64,000 bases of DNA, taken from Bacteriovoracaceae bacterium (GTDB lineage: Bacteria > Bdellovibrionota > Bacteriovoracia > Bacteriovoracales > Bacteriovoracaceae). Positions 1-9,712 of this stretch are shown one piece after another (position 1 is the stretch's first letter; each line of letters begins with the position of its first letter). The stretch spans positions 64,147-128,146 of the forward strand of contig JABFRR010000016.1 of assembly GCA_013141065.1 (NCBI GenBank), written 5' to 3'. Position numbers and translations under genes: made by a program. The notes beneath the pieces were generated by a model. It saw only the letters and a program-made list of their open reading frames with translations, was not told the DNA's origin and did no database searches.

Positions 1-994
1 GCCAACTATTTTTCTACTAAAAATATCCATAAATAAATATAAATAATAAAACTGACCTCGTATCGGACCTTTCATATAGGTAATATCCCATGACCAAATT
101 TCATTAGGGCCCTTTGCAATTAAAGGTGCTGGCCGATCCATTGTTCTCCCTTTACTTTTTCCTCTGTGTAGCCAGTAACTTTTCTTTTTTAAAACTCTAT
201 AAAAACTTGATTCACTTCCAATAAATATTCCCTCGCTGTCGGCAAGCATTGGTACTATTTCCCACGGAGATTTATCTCTATATTTTTCTGAAGTAGCTAT
301 CTTTATAATTTTTGCCTCTCAAACTCTGAAAGTTTATTGGCAGGAATGGTCTTCGCCCATTCCTTAAATCAATAAGATTTTTTTCCCAACGTTCTATTGT
401 TTTGATACATAATCCACAATCTTTGCTGGCTATTTCTTTTCTGCAGCCATTTAAGTTTGCTTCTTTAATTAATTCAATACAAATTGCTCTTAAGTCAGAG
501 CACACTAATTGTCCTCGTCCACTCCAAACAAAAGATGGCTTTTTTTAGAAGTACAACTCTCGCTGCAAATTCTGCAAGTGCCTTATCTTTTCTTTTAATT
601 CTCTTATAAGTTCTTCTTCTTCTTTTTTTCGTAGCTCAAAGAGTTCAGGATCCTTTCTAGCCTTCCAGCAGCAGACTTGAGCCCATTGGTTAAATCTGTT
701 TTCCACTGCTCTAGATCGCCATAAAAAGCCCTTCTCTACGAAGAAACTCACCAAGAGTAAGCTCATCCATTGTTGCAGTCTTAATAACAGCATCTAGTTT
801 TTCTTCAGGTGTCCACTTGTCTACTGATTTTTTTTTTTTGTTTTCATGGAACTAGACATACCATACATTTTACTCCAACCAAATATTGTTGATACTGGGA
901 GTCCTAATTCTTTGGCTGCCTTACTAGGTCCTAATTTAATCACTTTTTTAACTGCGGCATCTTTAAATTCTTTGCTGTAAACCTCTGAACGCAT
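1..994 (-). pseudogene. IS3-family transposase remnants (orfA and part of orfB), copy 1
   Basis: OrfA would start at 994 with the same MRSEVYSKEF helix-turn-helix start as copy 2. A run of T around 825-840 and further indels near 540-720 put it out of frame. OrfB fragments follow: a helix-turn-helix-like piece (around 278-505, IASKDCGLCIKTIERWEKNL) and the beginning of the integrase core at 1-120. No continuous transposase can be made from this copy. IS3 elements normally make an OrfAB fusion by frameshifting; here the breaks are too many for that. Confidence 0.8.
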
Positions 995-1103
995 AATTTT
1001 CTCACTTCGCCCCCCTCATGGACTCCACCCTCCTTACGTCGGGTGCTTCCATTTCGGGTTAATTATTTAGAATTTGAAGCGACAACTTTCCTGAAATAGG
1101 GGG
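1..1103 (-). mobile_element. IS3-family element, copy 1 (cut by window edge)
   Basis: This stretch is nearly identical to 50466-51566, the distal two thirds of a complete copy found later in the window. Its right end carries the inverted repeat core GCGACAACTTTCCTGAAA and stops in a run of five G at 1099-1103, exactly as in the other copy. The left end lies outside the window, so the target duplication cannot be checked; CTAG (1104-1107) would be the right-hand copy if it is 4 bp. The element is dead: its two reading frames are broken by several small indels, some at places where copy 2 is intact. It sits immediately upstream of the DsbA-like gene. Confidence 0.9.
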
Positions 1104-1117
1104 CTAGTGACAAGGAC

Positions 1118-1843
1118 ATGAAGACTCAAATTTCGAAGCTTCTGAATGAAAATCCATCTATTTTGACTGAGGCGATTGAAAAGCACCCATCTGAGTTTAT
1201 AACGGCACTTCAAAATGCTGCCAAAAATGCCCAAGAATCTCTTGGTAAAAAACGTGAACAGGACGAAAAAAAGCAACTTGAAGAATCATTTAATTCACCT
1301 TTGGTTGCAGATATTAGAACTGACGAGGCGATCAGAGGCCCGAAAGATGCACTTATTACACTTGTCGAATATTCTGATTTTGAGTGTCCCTTTTGTACGC
1401 GTGGAAATGAAACCGTTAACACTCTGATGAAAAAATATGCTGGTAAAATCCGCTTTGTATATAAACATTTACCTCTGAGCTTTCATGAGCAAGCGATGAT
1501 CTCTGCCCAGTATTTTGAGGCCATTCGTATCCAAAATAATGACAAAGCATTTGCTTTTCATGATGAAATTTTTCAAAACCAAGCAAAACTAAAAAATGGC
1601 GTGGTCTTTTTGGATTCAATTGCCAAAAAAGTTGGCGCGGACATGAACAAACTTAAAAAAGATATTAATTCAGAGGCAGTCAAAAATAGAATTGCAGCCG
1701 ATGTGGCGGAAGCAGGAAAATTTGGTATGTCAGGGACTCCAGGCTTCTTATTAAATGGAGTGCCGGTGAGAGGGGCCTATCCTGCAGAGTATTTTGTAAA
1801 CTTAATTGATGAACTTCAAAAGCGCGGAAAACTGAAAATCTAA
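1118..1843 (+). CDS. DsbA-like thiol-disulfide oxidoreductase, 5' end cut by IS3 element
   Basis: This 241-residue protein has a thioredoxin-fold DsbA domain. The active site is C90-P-F-C93 and the cis-proline loop GTPGF lies near residue 206. Family members work outside the cytoplasm, making or isomerising disulfides, so a signal peptide is expected. None is present: the protein begins with a charged helix (KTQISKLLNENPSIL) of the kind that normally follows a signal peptide in this group. The frame stays open upstream only to 1100, inside the terminal G run of the IS3 copy. I infer that the insertion removed the promoter, signal peptide and first codons. The ATG used here is simply the first one left, with an AAGGA only one base before it. 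It may not be expressed or exported. Confidence 0.8.
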   Translation: MKTQISKLLNENPSILTEAIEKHPSEFITALQNAAKNAQESLGKKREQDEKKQLEESFNSPLVADIRTDEAIRGPKDALITLVEYSDFECPFCTRGNETVNTLMKKYAGKIRFVYKHLPLSFHEQAMISAQYFEAIRIQNNDKAFAFHDEIFQNQAKLKNGVVFLDSIAKKVGADMNKLKKDINSEAVKNRIAADVAEAGKFGMSGTPGFLLNGVPVRGAYPAEYFVNLIDELQKRGKLKI

Positions 1844-1891
1844 AAAATTCTTTGATCGGTAGTCTTCCCCAGAATTGTGGATGATTACCGA

Positions 1892-2515
1892 TTAATTTTC
1901 AAACGCCGTTCTTCCACGAATGACTCTTTCAACCATCATATCAAAATGGTTTTCAAGATTAATTAAGAGCTCTTCATTTCGCTCGAGAAACCCTACAGCT
2001 CTGGCCATCGCCTCATAAGTCGAAAGGCGATTTTCATCAGAAGATTTTCTCAGTTTATACCTACCAGGCTCACCAGGAGGAAGCTTCACACACTGAATTT
2101 CACTAAGCCCTGGCTCACGTCTATAAGTCTTTACGGCCTGTGACCAAGTTCCATCTGGAATGATTAGATGATATTTTGTATTCGGAGGATGAGCTGATAA
2201 AAATTTTTCATCTAAGGTGACGGCATCATCATGAGGAAAAAGAAATAAATTTTTAACATGATCTGACTGTTCCAGATTTAATGATTCCACACAAAATGGG
2301 TTCTCTGGAAGTCCACGCAGATATATTTGGCAATTTGATAAAACTAAATGAGCGAGATTAGCGGTATTAGATGTCAGGTGAGTTTCACGGTGATGCATGA
2401 TTATTGAAATGCGTGTATTGGTTTCATATGTTTTAAGTTGATCACAAAAGCAAAGTGTAAAATGAATTTTGCACCTTGAACATCTTCTGCCAACCGAGGC
2501 CCTACGCTTGTTCAT
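1892..2515 (-). CDS. tapT: DTW-domain tRNA-uridine aminocarboxypropyltransferase
   Basis: This 207-residue protein belongs to the DTW family. Characterised members (E. coli TapT/YfiP, human DTWD1/2) move the 3-amino-3-carboxypropyl group of SAM onto a tRNA uridine, giving acp3U. The N-terminus has the metal-binding cysteines C12, C15, C22 and C24. The signature D121-G-T-W124 is present. Its ATG overlaps the last 14 bases of the upstream acyltransferase gene, so the two are probably translated together. The exact target uridine cannot be read from sequence. Confidence 0.85.
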   Translation of the reverse strand: MNKRRASVGRRCSRCKIHFTLCFCDQLKTYETNTRISIIMHHRETHLTSNTANLAHLVLSNCQIYLRGLPENPFCVESLNLEQSDHVKNLFLFPHDDAVTLDEKFLSAHPPNTKYHLIIPDGTWSQAVKTYRREPGLSEIQCVKLPPGEPGRYKLRKSSDENRLSTYEAMARAVGFLERNEELLINLENHFDMMVERVIRGRTAFEN

Positions 2516-3251
2516 GAATTTTTTTTACTTCAAGATCTAACTTCGTGATGGCCTCACTCATCTTGTGGTAAGCTTCATCTTTTAAGATGTTTACATCATT
2601 TATACTTAGACCGGCCGTTTGAATTGGAGGCAGAACTTCCATTATAATTGTTCCTGCATTCCATCGATTGAGTTTTAAATCTTTGGTGTAATTACTCCAA
2701 ACGATAGGGACAATCGGAACTCCAGCTTTTATGGCGGTTAAAAAAGGGCCTTTTTTGAAAGGTAGCAGTCCGCGGCCTTTTGATCTGGTTCCTTCAGGCA
2801 TTATCCAAACTGAAATATTTTTGTCTTTGATTGTTTTTGCAGCAATATCCATGGCCGCAAAAGCCTTTCTTTTATTACTGCGATCAATGAGAATATTTCC
2901 AGAGAGCCAATAATAGAGACCGAAAAAGGGAATAAAAATAATTGATTTTTTTCCAATACTTACTGTTCTTTTTGGCAAGGCAGTTGCCCCCATAAACACG
3001 TCTAAATTATCTTGATGATTACTGATGAAAACACATGGCCTTTGCTCATCCATGATTTCTTTATTTCTAAATAGTATATTAATTCCCAAAATGTATCTGC
3101 CATATTGAAGCACTCTGGTAGTCACTCGAATATTTCCTGGATTAAATGGACGAAGGATGCAGGCAATTATCCCCAACATTGTTGAAAAAATTATCCAGAG
3201 AATAATAAGTGGGAGTCGAATCATTAATAACATAGGGGCCCATTTTTGCAT
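2502..3251 (-). CDS. plsC: 1-acyl-sn-glycerol-3-phosphate acyltransferase
   Basis: This 249-residue membrane protein has the PlsC-type acyltransferase motifs: NHxxxxD at 78-84 (His79, Asp84 catalytic) and PEGTRS at 152-157 for phosphate binding. A hydrophobic segment covers about residues 8-32. The reaction is acylation of lysophosphatidic acid to phosphatidic acid in phospholipid synthesis. Length fits the family. It is followed with a 14-base overlap by tapT. A start a few codons later (MLLMIRLPL) is also possible. Confidence 0.88.
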   Translation of the reverse strand: MQKWAPMLLMIRLPLIILWIIFSTMLGIIACILRPFNPGNIRVTTRVLQYGRYILGINILFRNKEIMDEQRPCVFISNHQDNLDVFMGATALPKRTVSIGKKSIIFIPFFGLYYWLSGNILIDRSNKRKAFAAMDIAAKTIKDKNISVWIMPEGTRSKGRGLLPFKKGPFLTAIKAGVPIVPIVWSNYTKDLKLNRWNAGTIIMEVLPPIQTAGLSINDVNILKDEAYHKMSEAITKLDLEVKKIHEQA

Positions 3252-3277
3252 GATTTCTCTAAGCTTCCAACCATATT

Positions 3278-4285
3278 TTACTGAAATCGCCTTGAATACT
3301 GTGCCAAAGTTTTCTTATCTATATAGGTTTGAGTGACTTTGGCGTCTTTATGATTCAAGTAGTCCCGCACAAACAAGAGGTCTTTTGATTTTAAATAAAG
3401 TTCAGTTGCACAGGCCTTTCTAAAGCTGTGGGGAGTAATTTTTGTGCTGATTTGATTATTGGGTATGGCCCGTTCAATAATTTTAATTATTTTATTGTAC
3501 ATGGCCTTCGCACCAAGGGGATTACCTTTTTTATTTTGGAATAAATAGACTTTGTTAAATTCGTTATTTCCTAAATTTTCTAGTAAAAAACGCAGATTTT
3601 TGAAGATTAAGTCAGATTTTATGGGTGATAAAGTATGCTTGTATCCACCTTTTCGATTTAGGTTTATAGTTTTAGTCTCAAAATCAAAATCCGATATCTT
3701 GAGCTGACAAAGCTCACTAAGCCTTAAGCCACCATAGTAAAGAATATAAATAATAAGCCTTTCGTTAGTTCTAAAAGTTTGTTCTTCAATTTTTTTAAAA
3801 TCTTCCCTAGAAATCATGGTGGTGGGAATGACATCTATATCTTTAAGGGTGATGGCGTGAATTTTACTTTTGACCGGATTTTTTGAAAATTTTTTGGAGT
3901 GATCTTCATGGCTTTCTTTTAAGTATTCAAAAAAGTTTTTAAGGCTTGAAAGATGCCGGCGTTTTGAAGACACACTGAGGGGCAAAGGGATTAATAAGGG
4001 TGGCTTGGGAATTACTAGAGACCGCTTAAAGAGACCTTTGAACCATGTGATGGGTAAAATCTTCGAACTTGGAGGCTTTACAAGAAGAGGCGTCTCACCG
4101 CTTAAAAATTCTTTATATTTTCCAATCGTCTCACCGTTAATTTTTGTGATTTTTGTCTGTTCATTGCGCTCGATCCAAGAAAAAAATTTAGATAAATCGG
4201 CCCTATAGTTTTTAACGGTATGATCCGATTTATTTAGGCGCTTTAGGTTGTTTAAGTATGAAGAAAGATAATTTTTTGTTTCCAA
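3278..4285 (-). CDS. Tyrosine recombinase (XerC/XerD-like)
   Basis: This 335-residue site-specific recombinase has an N-terminal SAM-like core-binding domain and a C-terminal catalytic domain. The catalytic set is visible: R188 (GLRLSEL), a lysine in the beta-hairpin near 212-216, H286-x-x-R289, H312 and the nucleophile Y321. A proline-rich insert at about 65-105, absent from ordinary XerC/D, splits the N-terminal domain. No phage or integron genes lie nearby, so a role in chromosome dimer resolution is more likely than in mobility. A second, different 335-residue recombinase lies at 16732-17739, and the two could form the XerC/XerD pair; I cannot assign which is which. Confidence 0.8.
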   Translation of the reverse strand: METKNYLSSYLNNLKRLNKSDHTVKNYRADLSKFFSWIERNEQTKITKINGETIGKYKEFLSGETPLLVKPPSSKILPITWFKGLFKRSLVIPKPPLLIPLPLSVSSKRRHLSSLKNFFEYLKESHEDHSKKFSKNPVKSKIHAITLKDIDVIPTTMISREDFKKIEEQTFRTNERLIIYILYYGGLRLSELCQLKISDFDFETKTINLNRKGGYKHTLSPIKSDLIFKNLRFLLENLGNNEFNKVYLFQNKKGNPLGAKAMYNKIIKIIERAIPNNQISTKITPHSFRKACATELYLKSKDLLFVRDYLNHKDAKVTQTYIDKKTLAQYSRRFQ

Positions 4286-4325
4286 ACTTTTTTAATCCTT
4301 TAAAAAAGAAGTCATTAAAATGCAA

Positions 4326-4361
4326 AAAGACTACATATAATTTATATTATATGTAGTCTTT
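4326..4361 (-). terminator. Rho-independent terminator of the 689-aa gene
   Basis: Two perfect 16-base arms (4326-4341 and 4346-4361) enclose a 4-base loop. Read on the minus strand the stem is followed by TTTTTGC. It lies 33 bases past the stop of the gene at 4394-6463 and before the recombinase gene on the same strand. Confidence 0.8.
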
Positions 4362-4393
4362 AAAATATAAGTCAACGAAATGATTGAATATTT

Positions 4394-6463
4394 CTATATC
4401 GCCTCATTTAAGGCCGCAATATCATCGGTCGCAGGGGTAACAAGGGCCGGAAGACTATCTTCCATCGTATCAATGTCACTATTTTCCATTTCTAGATCTT
4501 TATCAGTCACGCGAAGATCATATGAGCGATTAGAAATTCTCGATTGAACATTTTCTAATTCTTTATAAAGAGCTCTATAATTCATTGTTCCATATTCAAA
4601 ATTAACGGCTTTTACATCCTTGGCCGTCATTTCAATTTTGAAATACATTAAATTTTTAAGTTCATCTTGCGGTAAAAGAGAGATCAAAAATCCAGATCCA
4701 ATTTTATCAAAAATTCCCGACGTATTCAGTTTAACCAACTGTGACAACATTTTTTCAGCATCATTTTCTTCATTTTTTATAATGTTATAAATTTTTGTCG
4801 CAAGTTCTGTTAAGTGTTCACGTCCAACAAATCGATTAACAAAGAGGAAGTTTTGTAATTTTTCCCAATTATTGTCTTGATCGCTGTCTAAAACTTTTAA
4901 TTTTTTCTTTTCTTCTGTGTATTCGATCAGTTTCTTTTGAATTGTTTCAAGAGAAACATCCTTCAAGTACTTAAAGCCCTGAGATTTTAAAATTAATTGA
5001 AAATAGATTCGCGTATCCGTCTTGTCCGTTGCTTTTTTCCACTCTCCAATATCAACCATTTTACCGATTGCTCTTGGGATTTGGTTAACCATGAATTTTT
5101 CAACTGAACGCTGTTCACTTGGTCTTAGGTATTTATCTTTTCTTTCAAAAGAGAGTCCGTAGTCAGGAGATTTTAATTTACCATCTTCCTGTTTTTTTCT
5201 TGAAATAAGGCCAAAGTTATTTAAATAAGTTTGGTCTTTATAATCAAAAATTCTTTTCCCAACTTTTGTTTCAATATATTTTGAATAAGTAGGATAGTAA
5301 AAATCGAGATTTTTTTCATTTTTATCGATGAAAGTAATTTTATTTTCTGAGTATGTATTGTCTTTAATAAAGCTCGTAAATAACAAAGCAAGTTTTAATC
5401 TTTTGACTTCATTTTTATAGTCATTAAATCCTTTAAAGATTCTTGAGACACGACGATCTTTAATTTCTCTGTCTTTATCTTCTTCGAATAATTTTTCTGC
5501 TTTATCGAAAGTTGAGATAAGTTTGTCTTTTAATTCACTAGCGCTATCAAGTTTATTAATAACCATTAAGTCTTTAAATTTAAAAGTTGATTTTAATATC
5601 TGGTTATAGGCTTCTCCGGCTTCTTTATTACTTAAATCAAAAACATAATCCACACTAAACTGCGCACCTGGATTAATCGCTAATCCCATATTCACCAGGT
5701 CGCGTTCAAAAAGTCTATCTACTTGGCGATCGATGATTCTTATTCCAAAAAACTTAAATGAAAGTCCTGAACCAATACTTGCTCCACGGTCATATCCTCT
5801 TTTTGAAATAATTTTTAAGCGCACTTTTGTTTCGTCTAATTTAAAAACCTGAACAATAAATTCACCACTTAATACGTAGTACACACCAGCATTGGCGTTT
5901 AAAATGATAGGAGCGACAGTGGTCGTCGAGGCCCTGGCTTCGACGGCAATATTAAGATTGGCCGGCATAGAGACAAAGTCTCCAATTTCTAATTTTTTTA
6001 AAGCTGCTTCTGCAGAAAGTGGAAGTTTAGCTGGAGTATATGGCAAGGCCTTTAATGCATCACCTTTATCTTTAAACTGTCTAACGAAGAGAAAACTGTT
6101 TTCACGATTTACTGAAAAACCAAATGGTGTATCGATGACATTTGAAAGAATATCACCAACATTAATATTTGTGTTCACATCCCACTTATCTATTCGAGTG
6201 TAGTATTGATCTTGATAAGAGGCATCGACATTATATCTGTATCTGGCAGCAATATTCACACCGTCGATAATTTCTAAATCACCTAGATCTGCCTTAAAAT
6301 TAATGTCCAAGTCTGCTATTGATTTCCTAAGCTTTTCTGGAATCTCCTTTTTTTCTAGGTATTCTCCAATTTGTCCCGAGTGGGATATAGGCGAAAAGGC
6401 CACTGATAATGCGCTTAAGGCCACTAAAGAAAATTTAATTAAGTTAAGCTTTGAAGTTTTCAT
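4394..6463 (-). CDS. Exported protein of unknown function, 689 aa
   Basis: I do not recognise a family. The protein starts with a signal peptide of about 30 residues (charged KTSKLNLIK, then a hydrophobic stretch ending near SPISHSG). The first third, to about residue 290, is rich in short beta-like segments; the rest is rich in charged residues and probably helical. There are essentially no cysteines, no lipobox and no further membrane spans, so it is likely a soluble periplasmic or outer-membrane-associated protein. It stands alone, with a strong terminator behind it and a divergent DedA gene in front. Confidence 0.75.
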   Translation of the reverse strand: MKTSKLNLIKFSLVALSALSVAFSPISHSGQIGEYLEKKEIPEKLRKSIADLDINFKADLGDLEIIDGVNIAARYRYNVDASYQDQYYTRIDKWDVNTNINVGDILSNVIDTPFGFSVNRENSFLFVRQFKDKGDALKALPYTPAKLPLSAEAALKKLEIGDFVSMPANLNIAVEARASTTTVAPIILNANAGVYYVLSGEFIVQVFKLDETKVRLKIISKRGYDRGASIGSGLSFKFFGIRIIDRQVDRLFERDLVNMGLAINPGAQFSVDYVFDLSNKEAGEAYNQILKSTFKFKDLMVINKLDSASELKDKLISTFDKAEKLFEEDKDREIKDRRVSRIFKGFNDYKNEVKRLKLALLFTSFIKDNTYSENKITFIDKNEKNLDFYYPTYSKYIETKVGKRIFDYKDQTYLNNFGLISRKKQEDGKLKSPDYGLSFERKDKYLRPSEQRSVEKFMVNQIPRAIGKMVDIGEWKKATDKTDTRIYFQLILKSQGFKYLKDVSLETIQKKLIEYTEEKKKLKVLDSDQDNNWEKLQNFLFVNRFVGREHLTELATKIYNIIKNEENDAEKMLSQLVKLNTSGIFDKIGSGFLISLLPQDELKNLMYFKIEMTAKDVKAVNFEYGTMNYRALYKELENVQSRISNRSYDLRVTDKDLEMENSDIDTMEDSLPALVTPATDDIAALNEAI

Positions 6464-6561
6464 GTCTTAATCCCATGTTGGTAAGTCTCTCTATTTAGAC
6501 CTATATTATCCTTAGACAACGCCTGACAGCATGCTTTTTTGACCAGCGTGTATTTTTTACT

Positions 6562-7230
6562 ATGGGGTGTTTATTTATTTTGCTAGACTCCCATCCTATG
6601 GACTTCCTAAGCCCTTATTTTGACCAGATTTTAAAGATCGCCTCTGATCCGATGGCCTTTTTCCAATTTTTTGGTTACTGGGGTCTTGCACTTATTTTAT
6701 TTGCCGAAGTCGGGCTATTTGGCTTTTTTCTTCCAGGTGACTCACTTTTACTCACCCTAGGATTAATGTCAGCGAAAGGGGATATTGAATTGAAAATTCT
6801 CATACCCTCACTCCTTATTGCCACCATATTGGGGGACCATTTTAGTTATTTTCTTGGCCGTAAATTCTCTGTCTGGACTAGTCGAAACATGAACAAGATC
6901 TTTTTAGAGAAAAAGCATCTAGAGATGGCCCATGTTTTCTATGACAAACATGGAGGAAAGACCATATTACTGTGTAAATTCATTGCTTTTGTCCGTACCT
7001 TTGCCCCTTTTGTTGCTGGGACTTCTAAGATGAACTACTGGCGATTTACCCTCTATGAAGTTTCTGGTGCGATATTATGGGTGGGCGGTATCGTCGGTGG
7101 ATCTCATTGCTTTAGTAAATCAGTCAACTTTGATATCGGCGAATACTTCCATTATTTCGTCATCTTACTGATTTTTTTACTTGTCTCCCCATTTCTTTTA
7201 AAATTATTCAAGAAAAGCGATAATAATTAA
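6562..7230 (+). CDS. DedA-family membrane protein
   Basis: This 222-residue polytopic protein has typical DedA features: a re-entrant loop motif FGFFLPGDSLL near residues 51-61, a conserved GDHFSYFLGRKF after the next hydrophobic segment, and the FVRTFAPFVAGTSKM motif near 142-157. DedA proteins support membrane homeostasis and act as lipid (undecaprenyl phosphate or phospholipid) flippases. No clear ribosome site precedes either possible start; ATG 6598 (MDFLSPYFDQ) would give a more usual N-terminus than ATG 6562. Confidence 0.88.
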   Translation: MGCLFILLDSHPMDFLSPYFDQILKIASDPMAFFQFFGYWGLALILFAEVGLFGFFLPGDSLLLTLGLMSAKGDIELKILIPSLLIATILGDHFSYFLGRKFSVWTSRNMNKIFLEKKHLEMAHVFYDKHGGKTILLCKFIAFVRTFAPFVAGTSKMNYWRFTLYEVSGAILWVGGIVGGSHCFSKSVNFDIGEYFHYFVILLIFLLVSPFLLKLFKKSDNN

Positions 7231-7256
7231 GAATAGTAATTTCGACCGAGGCCCAT

Positions 7257-8609
7257 ATGAAGATAGATGCAAATAAAGCTGATTTGACATGCACACTTGA
7301 AGACTACGCTCACCGTGAGTTCCGTAGTGATGAATTTTGGCGCGTGATTCCCGCATGGAAGGATGTGACACTGGCAGAGTTTTCAGATCACATGTGGCAG
7401 ATGAAACATTCAATTAAAAAGGTTGAACAAGTTAAAACTGTGTTGGGTGAGTTGTGTACCGATAAATTTTATCTAGACATGCTTGAAGGACAAAAAATAA
7501 CTCCCATGAACATTAGGATCACACCTTATGTTTTTGCTTTAATAGACTGGAGTAACCCAGATGCCGATCCCTTAAGAAAGCAATTTCTTCCAATAGGCTC
7601 GCAGTTTTTACCAGATCATCCTTATTATAAAGCAGACTCACTTCATGAAGATGTCGACTCTCCAGTACCGACAATTACTCACCGCTATCATGATAAAGTT
7701 CTCTTTTTACCCACAACAATCTGTCCGGTTTATTGTTCATACTGTACTCGTTCGCGTCTTATTGGCGGTTCAACGGAATCAGTAGAAAAAGAAACTTATG
7801 GAGTGAATTCAGGGAAAATGGATGTGGCCTTTGATTACATAAGAAGTCATCCTCAAATTGAAGACGTCGTGATTTCAGGTGGGGATGCTTTCATGCTTAC
7901 AGCGAAGCAACTCACTTTTATTGGTGAAAATCTTCTTAATATTCCTCATATTAAAAGACTGCGTTTTGCGACGAAAGGTATTGCCATTTATCCTCAAAAA
8001 ATTACAAGTGATCATGAGTGGTTTCAGGCTTTATGTGATGTTCATAAAAAGGGACGCGAAATGGGAAAATCCGTCGTCGTTCATACACATTTTTCTTCAC
8101 CTAAAGAAGTGACCATTTTTTCTAAGATGGCCTGTGACCGTTTCTTTCAAGCGGGAATTATCGTCAGAAATCAAGCGGTACTTCAAGAAGGTGTAAATGA
8201 TAATATCAATGATATGATTTTATTAATTAGGCAAATGGGACAAATGAATGTTCAGCCTTATTACGTTTATATTCATGATATGGTTCCAGGTTGTGAGCAC
8301 TTCAGAACAACAATTGCGGAGAGTGTGGCCATTGAAAAAGCCGTTCGCGGAATGACGGCCGGTTTTAATACTCCGACATTTGTTTGTGATGCTCCTGGAG
8401 GCGGTGGTAAACGCCATATAGCTTCTTATGAATATTATGATGAAGAAAATGGTATCTCTGTTTGGACGGCACCAAATGTTAAGCCGGGTGAAGTGTTCTT
8501 TTATTTTGATCCAATCAGAAAATTATCTAAAGAAGCACAAGATCGCTGGGCCAAACCAGAAATGCGAGAAAAGATGATTGCCGAAGCTAGAAAGAAAGCG
8601 GGATTCTAG
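7257..8609 (+). CDS. kamA: Lysine 2,3-aminomutase-type radical SAM enzyme (KamA family)
   Basis: This 450-residue protein is a PLP-dependent radical SAM enzyme. The 4Fe-4S cluster motif is C156-x3-C160-x2-C163. The PLP lysine is K385 in DAPGGGGK, and the substrate-binding DMVPGCEHFRT lies at about 341-351. Family members convert L-lysine to beta-lysine, or act on EF-P (EpmB). The long form with N- and C-terminal extensions resembles free-lysine aminomutases more than EpmB (about 340 residues), and no epmA or efp is next to it. The M14 peptidase gene begins two bases after its stop, so the two are an operon. Confidence 0.82.
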   Translation: MKIDANKADLTCTLEDYAHREFRSDEFWRVIPAWKDVTLAEFSDHMWQMKHSIKKVEQVKTVLGELCTDKFYLDMLEGQKITPMNIRITPYVFALIDWSNPDADPLRKQFLPIGSQFLPDHPYYKADSLHEDVDSPVPTITHRYHDKVLFLPTTICPVYCSYCTRSRLIGGSTESVEKETYGVNSGKMDVAFDYIRSHPQIEDVVISGGDAFMLTAKQLTFIGENLLNIPHIKRLRFATKGIAIYPQKITSDHEWFQALCDVHKKGREMGKSVVVHTHFSSPKEVTIFSKMACDRFFQAGIIVRNQAVLQEGVNDNINDMILLIRQMGQMNVQPYYVYIHDMVPGCEHFRTTIAESVAIEKAVRGMTAGFNTPTFVCDAPGGGGKRHIASYEYYDEENGISVWTAPNVKPGEVFFYFDPIRKLSKEAQDRWAKPEMREKMIAEARKKAGF

Positions 8610-8611
8610 TT

Positions 8612-9601
8612 ATGTTTAAAGAACTCTCCGAAGTCATTAAGCTCATTGATTCCCTTGAGCTGATGCCGGAGGAGGTTCAATCTTTAGTAAAGTCGGAAGT
8701 CTTAACGACAGTTAATTATCAAAATTCAGATTATCCGATTCATGCTTTCATTATAGGATCAACGGATTTATCTAAACCCACACTTGGACTTTTTGCTGGG
8801 GTTCATGGCCTTGAACGAGTGGGCACTCAGGTGCTTTTAGGTTTTCTTAAAAGCTTTATCACTCAATTAGAATGGGATGAAAATTTAAGGTCTTCACTTA
8901 AGGATTTTAGAATTGTTGCCATTCCTATCATCAATCCCGTAGGGATGAAATTTTTAAAGCGGGCCAACGGCAATGGCGTCGATCTCATGAGAAATTCACC
9001 AATAGAAGCACAAAGTGGCCAGCGATTTAAACTTTATCGAGGTCATAGAATATCTCCATGGCTTCCTTGGTACAGAGGAGAGTCTGGCAAGCTTGAGCAT
9101 GAAGCACAGACCTTGATAAATTTTGTAAAAAAAGAAATGCTCAATTCAACTGTATCGATGAGCCTGGATTTTCATTCAGGTTTTGGACTCCGTGATCGTT
9201 TATGGTTTCCCTATGCCAAATCTACCGAAAAATTCCACTTTGAATCAGAAGTTGAATCATTAGTTAATCTCTATGAAAAAACTCATCCACACCACATTTA
9301 TAAAATAGAACAGCAATCAGATTCATACACAACACATGGTGATTTGTGGGATTATCTTTTTTTTGAATCAAGAAATCTCCATCCTGAGAATCTTTTTATT
9401 CCCTGGACACTGGAGATGGGATCGTGGTCGTGGCTTAAAAAAAATCCTTTACAACTTTTTTCCAAAGAGGGAATCTTTAATCCGGTAATCGAGCATCGAT
9501 ACCAAAGAACGATGAGACGCCACTATATCTTGATCCATTTTATCACCAGGCTCATGCAAAATCCTAAAGCCTGGACTAAAAATATCGCAATTAGTGAATG
9601 A
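8612..9601 (+). CDS. M14-family zinc carboxypeptidase / deacylase-like protein
   Basis: This 329-residue protein resembles M14 metallopeptidases and their AstE/aspartoacylase relatives. The zinc ligands are visible as HGLE near residues 69-72 and DFHSGFG near 185-191, with NGNGVDLMRN between them. No signal peptide is seen, so it is probably cytoplasmic. It starts two bases after the kamA-type gene, which implies joint expression and a possible shared substrate (lysine-derived amino acid or peptide). The substrate is unknown. Confidence 0.75.
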   Translation: MFKELSEVIKLIDSLELMPEEVQSLVKSEVLTTVNYQNSDYPIHAFIIGSTDLSKPTLGLFAGVHGLERVGTQVLLGFLKSFITQLEWDENLRSSLKDFRIVAIPIINPVGMKFLKRANGNGVDLMRNSPIEAQSGQRFKLYRGHRISPWLPWYRGESGKLEHEAQTLINFVKKEMLNSTVSMSLDFHSGFGLRDRLWFPYAKSTEKFHFESEVESLVNLYEKTHPHHIYKIEQQSDSYTTHGDLWDYLFFESRNLHPENLFIPWTLEMGSWSWLKKNPLQLFSKEGIFNPVIEHRYQRTMRRHYILIHFITRLMQNPKAWTKNIAISE

Positions 9602-9712
9602 TTGGTGCCGTTTGATTCACTTTTATCGAACTAATAATTCAGCTTTATGGAATATCTTTTTTTTTGTAATTTGATAGATTTATCATGAGGATTTTTATAA
9701 GGAGCACTAACT

